Part shown: piece by piece, positions 13,701-27,916 of the stretch
How positions within the stretch are numbered: the first letter of the stretch is position 1
Layout: each line of letters begins with the position of its first letter
Source: Aldrovandia affinis
Lineage: Eukaryota > Chordata > Actinopteri > Notacanthiformes > Halosauridae
Assembly (NCBI GenBank): GCA_029706075.1
Contig: JAINUG010000015.1
Location: 4,003,154 to 4,067,153 of the forward strand
Length of the DNA: 64,000 nucleotides
Direction: 5' to 3'
Notes under the pieces: model-generated
Told to the model about the DNA's origin: nothing
Databases searched by the model: none
Seen by the model: only the letters and a program-made list of their open reading frames with translations
Made by a program: the position numbers and the translations under genes

Positions 13701-14557
13701 TTAAATTGTCCAATTGGCAAATGTTCCGAATCATCTCCAGCTCCCTCTGACGTATGTGTGTAAACGTGAACAGCAGAAGAGTGTTAATGGTGAAGGTTTT
13801 CCAGAGGAAGACCTGCGGTGCCCTGGTCCAGTCATGGGAGACACTGGGGCGAATGTGTTGGGGGGGGGTTCATTTGCATTGTGCGAGTGTCCTGAACACC
13901 GGCCTTCTCTTCCTCCCTGGACAAACGGCACCACACACCGCTCCTGGTTTCCTGCTCCGGCTTTCCCTTTCTCTGGCTGCTGTTTTCTTTTCCCTGTTTT
14001 CCCGGGACAAGGGGGTATCTTCTCATCGCCTGTGTTGTGGCTGTCGGAAAATGTAGAGTTTACACTCGGTGGGCGTCGCAAACAAGTCCCTGGGAGAGCT
14101 GGCAACCCCAGGCTCTTTTCAGCACAGGGTTTGTGTTGGATCATTGGGTGAGTTGTACTATATTTATTTCAGAGTGAACTCAGCTGCCTCTAGCTATGGT
14201 CAGAGGTGCTGTGAAGTTTGTGTCATTTTGTTATGGCGTATTGGTCATTATGGGCTGGGAATCTTGGTGATGCATGACTGTTATTTGGGTCTCAAGTCTG
14301 TATTACCATGGCTACTTTCAATAACATATTTTTTTGTTTGTTTCAGTGATGGGAACTTGTAATTCTGTAATCATACTATGAACGGATTACATTATAATAT
14401 AAGTGCTTCTGATTACAGAAGGCATTTCTTATGTGTCTGCCCATATTTTTCTCCAATGTAAGAATTGTTTTCTTGTTTCAAACCATACATGTTTTTGCTG
14501 GTATTCTTCAATTGGTGATTTTATGTTCATATGCATCTAATAATGAAATGATGCATC

Positions 14558-14560
<3 letters not shown>

Positions 14561-14603
<43 letters not shown>
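14561..14603. repeat. (TA)n microsatellite
   Basis: A pure run of about 21 TA dinucleotides. Minor variant (TA)n tracts occur elsewhere in the window, for example at 27,255 and 62,206. Length polymorphism between individuals is likely. Confidence 0.95.
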
Positions 14604-14605
<2 letters not shown>

Positions 14606-17600
14606 ATATAGATCAGTAACATTTGACTTGGGAAATCATGTTAAATAATACAAATGTTTTTTTTAAAAGTTTACTCAAATAGTTGAAATGATCCTTTCTG
14701 ATGGCACTGATCAGTAAGCCATTCTGCTCAGTATATGGCTTTGTAGGTGAATATCTGTTTGAGATTGTGCTATAATCTACATCACTTGGATTTTCCCTCT
14801 TGTAGTCTGTTGGAAAGTTAGTACCTGAAGCCCTGCTCTGAGATACATTTCTGCTCAACATGTTGCTGGTCACAGGAGCTATGATCATATACTCACTATG
14901 TATCCCTGGGTTTAAAGAGCCTACCCTTCTGGAGAGACACAGTGAGGCACGGCTTAAAGCCCCACGGTTTATTAAGATATCTGTTGGTGCCACTGTTTCA
15001 AGATCACCAGGTAATTGTCCTGGAAAAAAAGAATATCAAATGGTTGTCTTATGATCAAGATTCTTATGACCATATGGTGCAATTTCACCACACTTAATAA
15101 TTCAAACCCAATGTATTGGTGAAGCTGTATTGTATTTATTAACGTAACTTGTTAAGTCTTGTTCTAGGCCATCATTGTAGATTCTAGGCCAACTGTAGAA
15201 TTGACAGGGCTGGTTAATGCAACCTCTGTTTTGGCAAAAACCTGACATAATTTATCTAATGGCCTTCAAATTAGGAAACCATGGTTACTGTGTGGCTTAC
15301 CATATTCATTTATCATTTGGACATAGCAATTTAGCACTGATGAAAGAGATGATTATCTTGTGATTTCAATGCAATAACCCCCCGAGTATAAACCATTGCA
15401 AAAACAGAATCTTCCAGATCCCACCGCTCTTGCCTCTCACGTTTCCAAGACTACTTTGTGCTGCTTTAATTAACCCCTCGAGTGCTGTGGAAAAGGCTGG
15501 GCCTGCTTTCACTCTTCTAGTCATGTGTGACTCTGCACTCTCAGGCAACCTGATACTTCCCACCTCTTCAAGCAAGTCTCCTTAGCAACAGTGTGAATGA
15601 ACCAACCACAATTGTAGTGACATGTGATTTTAATTAAAGACGCTCAATAATGGGTCAGGTCAGTGGCAGCACAATGTCCCCCAAGGCAACAGAATCGCAT
15701 CTTCTGAGAATAAGCATTAAAAAACTCTCCACTTGTAACATCTGCCTGGATGTTATCTCTTGACATTGCGTTTGCCTGGTCCAGGACCATCCTAATTTAC
15801 TATTTGCTGACAAATAATGGCAACATTGGCCCATTTCGAAGTGCATCTTTTCTATTGCAAAGCTCAAAGAAAACTCTCCAACATTGATCCATGCATAAAT
15901 GTGTAAATAAATATGTATTTAAAGCTCATTCCTTCAGTCGAACACGCCGAACCTCCTCTCCATCGCAAAATCACGGTAATCATTTGAAGAGTATCTTTTC
16001 TTTTCAGCTGCATACTGCATAATTGACTTCCTGTGATGCACGTAGATTAAAGTGTCTTACTTGTTAAATGGAAATCTTTTTTTTAATGGATCTAAATATA
16101 AACTGAAATGGTCAGAGCGGTATGGAGATTATAGAGGGAAGTGTCACAGGATTGTGTAGATGCTCTGCTGTTTGGAACGGAGGACCCCCAGAGACATGCG
16201 TGCATTTCATCTTACTTCATATTCTTGGCAACTGTGAGGTACGAGATTGAAACCATATTTCAGACAGCCAGTCAGATGCCAAAAGAGTTTTATACCAAAC
16301 TAGGGTGGCTTGTTTTCAAACCAATGGTTTCAGAACTTCAAAAGCACCACTGGCTTTTTAGACACTGATTGCCAAAGGGCAGTTGTTGTTACTGTAGTAC
16401 AGAGTAAAAAGTGTTCATCAGTTAAACATTTTTGTGTCTAGGACAGGTCTAGATAACGATACAATTGTAGTCATTTTGTAGCATTTTGAGGAGGTTGGTT
16501 TGCTAATAGGTAGCCTGTAGGCTAATTTGATTCAAGGGATATTATGTAGAAAAGCTGGAAAGAGTAGTTTGGAGGAAATTTATTTATTTATTTATTCAGT
16601 TTTTTTCCCCTGAGCTACTATTGCCTCTATTTAATTTACTGTGCTCCCACCATTGAGTAACACATTTAAGTAATTATTTTGATATCACTTACTCAAAATA
16701 TAATGTAAATGCCAAGATACGTATCTTGTGTATACAGGCAAAAAGGGCTAAATGAATCGGTGAAGAAAAGATGAATGATGAATGCAAAATGAATCACTCA
16801 ACTTTAAGGACAAAGTGCATTGTGGTTGGATTGAATGCATGCATGGCTCGTGTGTTTTTTGAGTGGGAGAAGTCGGCATTGGCTAAATGAATTAAAGAGC
16901 ACATGGGGTGGGGGTGGGGAGAACACACTGCAGAGCCCCTAATTTTCACTGCAGCAGCACCATGCTCTGCCAATCTGTCTCAACATTACTGCCTGATGCA
17001 AGACAATGTTCATTTTTCAGCCCATCTGCAATTGTAGGTAAACCTGCTGGCTTTCAGTGACATGGAGTTTACAGTCCTATGTATGGTTTAGTTTTTGGCG
17101 TTTGTGTTTATCTTCGATTGCCACCAGGTCTATTTAAATCTTTCGATTTGAGGGAGTAGTTCATGCCTTGTCTTTTCAAGCGTAACATGTTGCCATTCAG
17201 GAATCCAGCTTTGGAGCCTCCCAATACCAGCAGGGGTCTCTAGAGAGCAAAAATACGTAGTCTTCTGAAATAATTGTACTGGTATGTTCATTATAATACT
17301 CCCTATTCTGTAGTGCAGTCCTGAGGGAGGAATGAAGTATTGTTTCATACAACTTGCAATTTCAATGCACAAACCACCTTTCTTCTTCACTCCCAATGTC
17401 ACCCTCACGAAGATTTGACCTCTGACCTCTTGCTTTTAGCAGGGTCGTTTTTTGGCAAGTTTTGCATCCTTCTGCTTCTTTCCTTGTCGTCGTCCCCCCC
17501 CCTTCTCTCTTCTCTTTTTCTTGTTCGCTCTCCAAAGGGTCCAGCTAGGAAAATGTTGACAAAGCATAGACATCTCTGCTCGGTGCCAAAGCCGACTCCT

Positions 17601-20238
17601 AGCTGCAATGAATTACCGCCGACATGGAAACTTACTGCACGTTAGAACGGCTCAGGAAGGCCCTGGTGTTTATTTTCAGTGTATAAATTCAAAGTGGGCA
17701 AAGACAACTGCTTATTATCAAATAATATCATTTAGCCCACTGAATTTGTGTTGGTTCCCATAGCTCTGTGCGTAACCCTCCCAGTAATAACAGTGGAAGT
17801 TAATTAGGTCTTGAGTTAGTGGGCTTACCAAACACTGCTTTTGACTTGGAAGACTACGACGTATGCACAGTGAAGGTTTATTTAGTTCTGATATCAAATA
17901 AATTGGATGCAGACAGAGATCCCTTTGTGATAAGTACAGTAACCTAAATGTGTTTGTTATTTCTGTTGTGCTGGTGAAATGGGGACATTCACAGAGGTAC
18001 ACGAGGCGTTAACAGCCTGTAAGGGCAGAGAAACATTGTGGGATGGGAATGCGGACTGTCAGGGATTGTGTTGCCCCAGCACTTTTCTCTCTTGAGGGAG
18101 AGGAAAAAGGATCTCTGTCTCTTTGTGGGAGCCAAGATACAGATTCCCAGAGACAATACTTCATCCCATTGTAACCAGTCCAGTCTGCACCAGAGGATTC
18201 TGTATGTCTAGCAGTTTTTCAGCCCTCCATGTTCTCAGACCTTTGTCTCAGACTTTGAGCATTAAGGCTGTGTTTTAATCCTCCACATTTCTGTTGTGTC
18301 CCTCTGTAGATATGTTCTTCAGCAGTTTTGCATGACAGCTCAGTGATTCGAGGCCACACGTAATCTCATGGTGCAAGTCGTGTCACGCATCATGGTTAGA
18401 GTAGTGAAAGCATTGCGAAGTCAACTGTCATGGCTTTTTGGGAACAAAGATTTTAACAGTGTAGAGATGATTCAACACAAACAGGAAGCACAAGCCTTAC
18501 AGTAGAGGAAACACTTCATGCACAAACTTATCTCTGTGGTAGTGGCAGGACACGCCCGCCCGCCCTGGTAGACATCCTGTGCAGAATTTAAAGTGCTGAA
18601 CGACAGCACATGCACCCAGCACCCAGGCTCTTCACAGCAAAATTAAGGTAAATATCAGTCTATGAAAACCTGAAACTCTTGGTGATGTGGTGCATAGGAT
18701 AACTTAATTGCTGTTTATGTCTTGCAGACTGTGGTGTTTCTGTAGGTGAGATCGATCACTCATAGCACAGGCTGGCTATTTCTTCCGGTATGGTTTTTGA
18801 GGGCGAAATCTCTGTTTCTTACTTGCGATATTGGTTGCATTGCGTAGTGTTGTTGTCGGTTTTGATATGGTCTCATTTGGATTTGAATGACTGCAGCTAG
18901 TACCGGGCCACGGAGTTGCACAACTGTGCCATTACCACACGACACAAATAGCAGTTTTGTTTAAATTCATGGACCGCACCTGCAGGGCTGGTGAGAATCC
19001 TGGAGAATCCTGGTGGTAATGGGGGTGGAGAGGGGGCAATGCTGTGTGCACTGTGGCGAGATGCGATAAATGATACACGTCACCTCTCAGATGGAATCAA
19101 CCTGGTAGTGCCCATGGGGTGTGAGGATCTTCAAGTGACTAAATGTATCTATTTTCTCATGGCTTATCTGACACATGTCATAGAAAAACGTATAGATATG
19201 CATTTGAGGTACACAAGTGAAAAACGGTAGTACCTCAACAGAAACTGTTTTTTTTTTCTTTTTTTGAGTAAAAGAGAGACATTGGATGATGGAAGTGGAA
19301 CTTGGGGGCCAAAAAACCCCACAAGTCAAAAGAAGAGCTGTTTATATAAAAGTGCTGTGAATGAGGCTGAGCAGAGACGATGTCTGTCTTTTCAACTGCT
19401 TGTTTAAACATTCTCTTATAATATGTCATCATTTCCCAAGTTTGGAAAGCCCTCTAAGAATCATATGGAAAACTGTTCTGTGAAATATTACAGAAAAGTG
19501 AGACACAATGCAAATACCATGTAAGGGTTATAGGTCTAGTTTTCTGTAAGAGTGAAACAAGTTACCTTGCACGATATCCATCCAAAGGAACACTTGCTGT
19601 TGCATTGACCCATTATTGCTCAAAATACAACTTGTTAAACTGACTAACAGGCCCTACTGTTAATGGAATGAATAAACCAGTTACTATTCCTTAATTTATG
19701 CTATATGTTTCTATAAATCTCTCACAGCAACAAGTCCAATTACACAGACCTGCCTAGGGAAACGCGTCGCAATGTAACAACCGATATGAGCGAAAGGACT
19801 TGTGTGAGTGTCAGTGTTTCAGAGGGGAATTAAGCTGTTACAGGGGTTTCAACAATGTACAAGTTACATTATTAATATTTGAGCTCAGCATGTGGTGTTA
19901 AAGGATTTTTCATTAAGACAGTTTAATTTTCACAGCATTAACTAAGCTTATCTTGTGAAATCTTCCCTTTGCTGGCAACAGACTTGTTAGGGCATATTGC
20001 CTTGGGCGTTGTTGAAGAGTGGTTGGCACTTATTACCAGAGGTGACTGTATACGAGAGATGCTGTTTTTGATCAAAGAAATAGAAGTGCATGAACAGGAA
20101 GACACATTTAAAAGAATTGGCCCATTTTTCCCTGGTGACATGTACAGATGAAATATTTATTTGGTTAGTTATATAGTCCACAGGGTTCTCCTTGCAAAAG
20201 ACCGTCAGCGGCTTCACAAGGAGTCCGTGGAGATGGAT

Positions 20239-20349
<111 letters not shown>

Positions 20350-20399
20350 AAGCGCGCGCGAGAGAGAGACAGGAGGAGGGGAGGCCAAGGGAGAGAGGC

Positions 20400-20755
20400 T
20401 GGGTCAGTGTGCCCCGTTGGATTAGTGCAAGCTTCTCGGCGATCTGCATTTGAATGGCTGGGTGCAGCTTGAGCCGTTAGACTCACTCCCTCACTCTGAC
20501 ACACAGGAGGGAGCGGGAGGGAGGGAGGGAAACCGACAGAGAGAGTGAAAGAGAGCGAGAGAGACACTCTTACTGGAGCACATCAGCGTTCACCGCTTCT
20601 TCAGCAGGGGGACGGTGAGGTTTTTAGGGACGGCCGGGAAATAAGCAGGAGCGCTCCCAAGCCCCGCGGCGGCCCAGTTCCCTGCTTGGCAGCAGAGTGA
20701 TTGGATTACCGGCAGATCCACAGTGAGGCGGACACAGTTTTGTGAATGAGAGAAG
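20400..20755 (+). promoter_or_regulatory. septin12: Putative septin promoter and first exon
   Basis: This is a CpG-containing, GA-rich block ending in GAGAAG followed by the donor GTAGG at 20,756. The next acceptor with a strong pyrimidine tract upstream of septin coding sequence is at 27,917. Joining the two gives an ATG at 20,746-20,748 that is in frame with the septin and would add 14 residues before the MAENE start. That ATG has a T at -3 and an in-frame TGA directly before it, so it is a weak start. Another possible donor is the GTGAGG near 20,615. The position of the promoter and exon is inferred from sequence context alone; the transcription start cannot be placed. Confidence 0.35.
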
Positions 20756-21753
20756 GTAGGAATCTCCGTTCCGCGGCTTTGAATGCTCGCTCTCAATGCC
20801 CCTCGTCGTAACAATGGGCCGGCCAGGAGCGGCCTCCTTTAGCAGCAGCTGCCGAGAGAAGAGAGCGGGGGGCTCTGTGCCGTGGTGTTATAGCGCACAG
20901 CCATGGCACTTCTATTCAGCATGTAGAGACAGCTTTGATTCCTTTGAATCTGTGTCCCAAACCGCATGCCGGCCAGGGCACATAACTTTTATCACACGTG
21001 ATTCTGCAGCGCCGCTCCGAACTTGTGACAGACGCTTCTCTAGAATGCATCTCAGAGCCGCCGTTTTGAGGGCTGCTTATTGATGGACGTCTGAGCGCGA
21101 TTTTTGAAAAAGGGGAAACCATACCTGTTCAGATGCAGCACAGCAGTCCCGGTTTGAAAACTAACATTTAATTCAAAAGGAAATATTAGGAGCACGTTGA
21201 CAGACTTCAATGCTGACATGAATACCAAAACAATCCAAAGTAAGGAGGCCAAATTCTGGCGTGCCCCCAAAGCTCCCTTAATTAATTCATTCTGAAATTT
21301 TTGCATGGGAATTGCCGGAGCCAAATCACTACTCTCAGTAACAAGCAGGATATCATTTTAGAAGTTATTCACAATAGCAAGTCACTGAAGAGGAGATGCA
21401 CAGCTTAATACACAGCTTTTTGCAATTGTGGTTTGATGACAGTTGCAAATTATATTAAACCTGATCATTTGTAAAAAAAAAAAAATTCAAGCAAAATACG
21501 ACGGTTTAAGATATAAAACAAATTGCCTATCACAAATCTGCTATGCGATCCTGCTGAGGAATAAGGAGGGTGACAGTGCAGTATTTGCAACAAGAGGTTG
21601 GTGAACACAATCAGGATTTGTCTCTGGTAGAGTTATTGATCTGCACTCGCACATTTATTGATGACTAGTATTGATGTGGGATTTAAATGACATCGGTAGC
21701 CTGAGAGCCACACTTCTCAGGAAAAGGCTTTGCTGTTGTGTGGTTTAATTGGT

Positions 21754-21773
21754 ACCTGACCTGACCTGACCTG
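21754..21773. repeat. Short pentanucleotide array (CTGAC)n
   Basis: About four CTGAC units give overlapping TGACCT motifs, the reverse complement of the nuclear-receptor half-site AGGTCA. Spacing of five bases between overlapping half-sites does not match a standard receptor response element, so it is recorded as a repeat. Confidence 0.6.
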
Positions 21774-24700
21774 TGAAATATACGTTTCGAAATGCTGTAA
21801 ATGAAGAGAGCTTGCAAGGGGGGTCAAGATGCTGCAAGCGGGGTTGCAGGGGATGCAGGATACTGGTCTGGGTTTGGAAGCTGTGTGTATGGCCCCTCTG
21901 TACACCGATATCCCCATGGTGACCCCGTCACGCCCGGGACAACAGTGACCGCCTTGTTCCCCTGTGTGGACCGCGGGTGTCCAGTGCGTTTAATACACTG
22001 CGGGCATGTGTGTGCACATGTCCCCGGATGTGCCCATGTCCCAGCCAGTGAGATCATTGGTGCCACAATTCTACTGAGGTCATTTCAGTGGCATGGCTTA
22101 CATGATGTCAAATAGAGCGACGGTCAAACAGCACAAAACATAATTCACTGTTGAAGTAACCAAATCATTGTCAGAACCAAAAAAGTGTGCTCACCTTGTA
22201 CTTTAATTGAAATGAGGTGATTATGTTTGACTGAAAAGAATTGTAAAAGCTTTTTTTTTTTGGGGGGGCCTAAATCATAATTTCAGACCGTAAGACATGA
22301 CACAGCATGACTGTACTTTGATATGCTAAGTTACCCTGTACTTGCAAAACATCTGATGGAGAGGATGTTTGGATGCATTTCAATGATTCCACTTTTGAAT
22401 ATGACCCATGTTTCGTTTCAGCTGAAAGACGCAGGTGTCACACAAAACACTTATAAAATAACTAATAGGATGGTATCAAAAGGAGGCAGCGCGTTTGTGC
22501 ACTCTGTACACAGCCAGTTTATGCTTTTATACTTCCAAATACACCTCACTCCCTGTAAGCACTTCTAAATATGTATTTTCTAGGGCCTTTTTTGGTTTGT
22601 AGCAACAAGCAGTCAAGACAAGCCAATGTGTCTGTTCTATAAATCAGGTTCAGCATGCCAATTTTATTGGTACATTTTTCTTTTCTCTCATTTACTGCCC
22701 AGCTCTTTCATTAGCTCATCATTCTCAACGCTCTGTTTGCCTTTCTCATGCCTTACTGAAATACAGTATGTCGTCCTAGTTGCTCTTGTTGAGCGGCCCA
22801 TTTGTTACGCCATCAGAATGTTTGTCCATCTCGGCTGGGGCTCGGCCGTACTTTGCATACACTTGTTCTGGAGTCTGAGATAAAACAAGGCAAGTGATTC
22901 AACATGTGTCACTGCTTGGTTGCAAGCAGAGCAGGGCGGGCCTATTACAAGGACTTGTGGCATATTTATCCAGTCTCTGTGCCCACGTGATGGCTTAATT
23001 CCCTTCCTGCACTCCAACAGTCATGTGTATGTCATATCTAAGAGTTTATTCTTAAGTGTATTGAGCCTTGTTGGGAGTTAAGTATGACTATGAAAGAAAC
23101 TGAGTTCCAGATTATTTTCTGTTCCTTATTTTTCACATTACCCAACAGTCAATGAAATGTTCGCTTTTAAATAAAGTCACATATAGTACAGTACTAGGCT
23201 GAAATATACCTATATGCACTTGAGTATGTATGTGCTCATTGGAGATATCCCCCCATTTTAAGAAAGACTTCCAGACCACATCAGTTTCTTTTGAATTGAT
23301 TAATTTCCCATACAACTACGTGTTTCTCTGTGACTAGCAGGCTGTCCAACTTTTGTGCACTTTTACAAAAGCTCTAAATGGCTTGTTTTCCTGAATTGCC
23401 CATCCTTCCTCTGTGTCAGTACAGCTTGCATCCCCTCCCCCTCCTCTCTCTCTTCCAGCCTGGCTGTGAACCCACCCCCAATCACCCATCCAACCCAACC
23501 CCCATCACCCCCGCTGCTATGCTGGGGCCAGTTTTCACAAAAAGAAAGACGAGGAACAAAAAGAGCTCAATCTGGCTCCCAAAGAGGGAATGCTTTTCAA
23601 GATTACCTTCCTCCTATCAATAGTTTGATAGCCAAAATACATCTTTTTATTCTCAAAAATAATGTCGGTTTTGGGACGTGGAAGCAATGCCTTTTATCCT
23701 AAAACAGTGGCACAGTAAAGAAAAATATATTGCCTTACACTTAATTTATTGCAAGTAGTTCTCATAGAGTTACTCTACTACTCTCCTCATCTAGTAAAAT
23801 GGTGGCCGTGCTGTTTTTCAGTGCTGCTGCCTGCCATAGTTTGGCATGTGGTGTCGTGCCTGTCTGGGGGAAGTGATGCACTCTGGATCTGGGTCTCTCA
23901 GAAGCAGGTGGACTTCACCCTAGTGAGTAATGGGTCAAGTGGTAGCATGCATGTCACAAACCTCGATCTGTAAAGGGAGCACCTCTCGATTTGTCATCGC
24001 CTTCAGCCGAGTTCAGATCTTTTTCTTCTCAGAGTTTTATTATTTGATTTTCACAATTTCCCCGCTGAAATGACCTGGTCTCTGTAAAGACAGTGATTCA
24101 TGCACCGATGATGAGTCTTCTGTCTACTCTTTCTCCTACCTATTCTGCTGAAAACTAAATGGTGACACACCCATTCATACGAAGTCACAGCGAAGCATAA
24201 ACGTGGGTAGGGTCATTGTTCTTATTATGAACACTCAAACATTTGCATTTAACAGTGATCCACAGCTATTGGTAGATGCATTACAAATTTGTGCGATCAT
24301 GTTGTATGATACAAAACCTGCAGTAACCTGTCCTCTCACTTGGCACAGTGTCAGGATCAGGGCAAATTTGTGACATCCGTCTAAAACAACTCTCCGACTG
24401 TAGTTTGCCTGAAACTATTATTGTATTTTTATATCTGTGCCAGAATTGAAACGCTCAAGTGGCTACATGGCAGGTTCATCCACGATTAGTGTGTGTAAAC
24501 CTAGTGTGGTAGAAATCCGCAAGCAATTCAACAAAAATCAAACCAAGCTGGAGGATTTTGTAGCAGGTCATATGGAGACAGTGGAGGCAGTGTTGAAGAC
24601 ACCATTGACTCTAATGGGATGCAGCTTTATTTCTTATGAAACTCTGTAAAAGAATCCCTTGGTGTGAAAGGCATGTAAGTGAAGGCATGAAAAACTGTTT

Positions 24701-27409
24701 TGTAGAAGTGAAAAGGAAAATTCCAGAACTGAGTCGTTGAGAGAAATATCTTGCATTGTATTGTGGAACTTCTCCCTCACAGAAAAAAACATTTGTTGTA
24801 GTCCCGCCAAAGGTTTGTGAATTGTGAGTTGTGCAAATCGGTACAGAGTGTATTGAAAGTAAGGCAGCAAAAAAACGGATTTTAAAACTCATCGAGAGGA
24901 AGCCCGTCTATGCAACATGTAAGGACGCGCTGATTGCGTTCGGAGATAGAGGTTTTCATTTGAAATGAAGGAAATGCTTCTCGCTGCTTTCAAGTCTCAC
25001 CGTGGGCTCAGGCCAGAAAACGACAGGATGTTTAATTTTAAGGACAAAATTTGTAGTATTCAGTCTTTACCTTTCAACAGCTTTTACATCAGTATGAAAG
25101 GCTCTTCGGTTTGGTATGGGGGGAGGCGGTGTTTGGAATTTGAACTATACTTTTAGGCTGTCAGAAAAAACTTGAGATCATCCACAGACAGGAAGACGAT
25201 CATTTTGCCCTTAATTGTCTTGGTCGCACATCCTGTTTTTTACCTCGTATTGAGGCATTCCCTTAGGTAGTAAATATCATACTTTGACCCAATCGCTCTT
25301 TGAAGATTCAGGCTGGTTCCCTGGTTTGCTGCTTTCGCCCTCTGAGGATCAGAGCTTCGGGACCTCAGAGTCTAGGGGTCACCTTCCTGGCAGCCCTGGA
25401 GCGGCTCGTCCGATTGGGCTAAAGACTGACATCTCTTGGAAAGCAAAAGTCCTTGCATGGCTTTTTTCAGCCTCTGCCAGAGCTGTGTTTTTGTGCAAGA
25501 GACCAGGGTTGTCTGAAACATGACAGCTTGTCTCCCCATATGTCTTCGATTATGAGCAGGTTTAGAAAGGCTTGAGGGGGGGCAGGGATCTCTGTCCACA
25601 TGATCCTTGCCTGTTGCATTTGCCTGATTCATGACTTAATGTTTAATTAGCTAATAAAGTGCTGGTTCTTTGGCGCTTCACTGGAATTGTGGGGCAGGAT
25701 AACCACAGAAATCCACAGCAGGTTGGCTGCCCAGATTTATCATCTTGTGGAAGTTATTAATGTATTCTGTGTGGAGTTCCATGCTGGCACTTTATTTGTC
25801 TTGCATGCATGTTGTTATCCTGCCTCTGCCGCAAGGTCTGTAATAATTATGCCCTGAACTTCAGTAGAACTTTACTTCACTTCATTCATTGCTCAAGGTA
25901 ACTTACTAATAATAGAATATGACTATATGACTTGGAAAGACTGGAAAGAAAAAATATTTTGAGTGGTGATCATTAGTTCTTATTTCAGATGTTCTGCACA
26001 TGTTGTCAAGGAACTTGCTTCCTCTATGGTAAATCTTTCACCTGTGTTTGGACCAGCGCATGTGGATTCTCAATTCTCAACACAAATTCTGACATTTATT
26101 CTTGTGGCTGAAAGGTGCTGCTATGGGAATCCGCCATTGCTTACTGTCATTGTTTCATTTCGGACAGCTTCTCGTTTCTGCTTCTGAGTGTTCGTGTGAT
26201 GTAGGAAAAATGAAATGCAGAACCGACAGACTGCTACATTTTACAGAATTATGTTCAGAGTGTCTTGAGCGTTAATATGATTAACTGCTGCTTTGTTGAG
26301 GGGGGCCATGTGTCGCCAGTCCTCTTTCCACGCTAAACGATCTCTGGTCTCCTGAACTATGTTCCACTAAACTGAATATCTCTTATTACAGCCATGCACA
26401 TGTTCTACCTGTGAGCACTACACACTGCTGAAACCTGCATCCATACTCCATGCTATGAAGTGACAATGCTCCCAATTCATTGAGCCATAAGAAATGTATA
26501 AACCACACAGAAAGAGAACCCGCACCTGTTCAACTATTAAATTATGTGGTAATGTGTTAAGAGCAGTGAGCAGTGTTGGGACAAATATGTCTGAATCTGC
26601 GTAATCCGGTGATCAGATTTTTATGACATAAACAGGAAATTAACATTGTGTATGTCTGTCTTGAAATAGCACCTGGAAATTCCCATCTGGGTGTGTAGTA
26701 CTTTGGTACCAAGGGACTAGTTTATCTTTCAGCTACAGTACGTACAAGGTACTGTATTCCATATAACTGGGTGCCAAATGTTAGGGAGACACATCCCTGT
26801 TGTTACAGTTGGGGGAAAAGGCTTGATTAATTTACTTTCTGTTATTCAAATATAAAGCACTATGCTCAAACACAAAACAAGGTTTTGTCTGATATTGACA
26901 ACGGGTACCCCACGTTGAGAGATTACAGCTGTTCGTCATATAGTTCTGAATTGCACACTGACAACCAAATTAACAAATGACTTATTAGCTGGCAAATTAA
27001 AACTAGGACATGTGCCCGGAAAGACAGGATAGAGATTGTGTGTGGAGCGTGAAAGCTTGTCAGCCCTTTTATGTGGAAGATTACTCACCAGAGGGTTAAA
27101 TAGAATGACTGATGTTTTGTAGTGCCTTAAATGAGTTAGTTCAAAGGTAGATGTTCAACCCCTCATGTCAAATAGACTTGTTTTTTGTTGCCCTTATTGG
27201 GCAGAGCGCACTTTTCTGCTGCTTATTTTATGGATGGATACACAAAATGACTATATATATATATATTTGTATTATGATTTTATTTTTGTAGAGGGCATTG
27301 CTAAAACAGTGTTTCTTATTAAACAAATTCACTGGTTTTGACTATTTTGGGAGATGGGGTACCCAAAATACAAAGAATGGTAAACTCATGATCTTCTGGA
27401 AATATGAAG

Positions 27410-27720
27410 TTACAGTTGCAGCTGCCTAATTGCATATTTGATATTCATTTAATTTCCCTAAATGAATTATAGGCGGCATGTATTAAACCAAGTACAGATT
27501 ATGGTGCGCAGCTTCTAATGACTTTATGGGTGATATTTAATGGAGATCACTCCCTCTTTGATAATAACATTGCATGTAGAGAAGTCCTCTGAGCCCCACT
27601 GTGGCAGTTCCAGGCCAGATACTGTAGAAGACATCTCATTATCTTAATGAGAACATCCTTCGACATCGCATTAGCACCGCTAATTAGCAGACCAGCAAGA
27701 AAGAAATGTCAATTGTAGGG
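27410..27720. promoter_or_regulatory. Possible enhancer upstream of septin exon 2
   Basis: About 300 bases rich in homeodomain-type cores (CTAATTAGC, TTAATGA, CCTAATTG) and a GATA-type site (TTATC), with balanced, non-repetitive composition typical of conserved non-coding elements. Conservation cannot be judged from one genome, so this is a composition-based guess. Confidence 0.25.
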
Positions 27721-27916
27721 CTGCATTTCTAGAATTCAAAATGTAATCACTCTAAATATTATAAGCTCCAGGCATTCTATGGACCTGAAACTAAATTATT
27801 CACTGTAAGTGGTTTTTTTTTCTTCCATGAGCTGGTATTGATCAGAAGATCCATTGCTGTCGCCTGACTCCACCCCTCGTCCTGATTCACCCTCTGCTCT
27901 CTCTCCCCCCCTGCAG

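Larger units (their letters stand above)
20756..27916 (+). other. septin12: Putative septin intron 1
   Basis: If the 20.4-20.75 kb exon is real, this is the first intron. It holds no recognised gene. The first 300 bases remain CpG-rich. It includes a short pentanucleotide array of overlapping TGACCT units (21,754-21,773), a C-rich stretch at about 23,440-23,520, and a homeodomain-site-rich block at 27,410-27,720 that may be an enhancer. The acceptor at its end has a long CT tract followed by CTGCAG. Confidence 0.4.

Noticed and set aside
17223..17240. CTCF-like string ACCAGCAGGGGTCTC
   Set aside because: The downstream half departs from the GGGGGCGC-type core. It is weaker than the three sites reported.
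24437..24649. 70-codon frame with protein-like composition in the first intron
   Set aside because: It is short and has no domain, no splice signals and no partner exons. Chance is sufficient.
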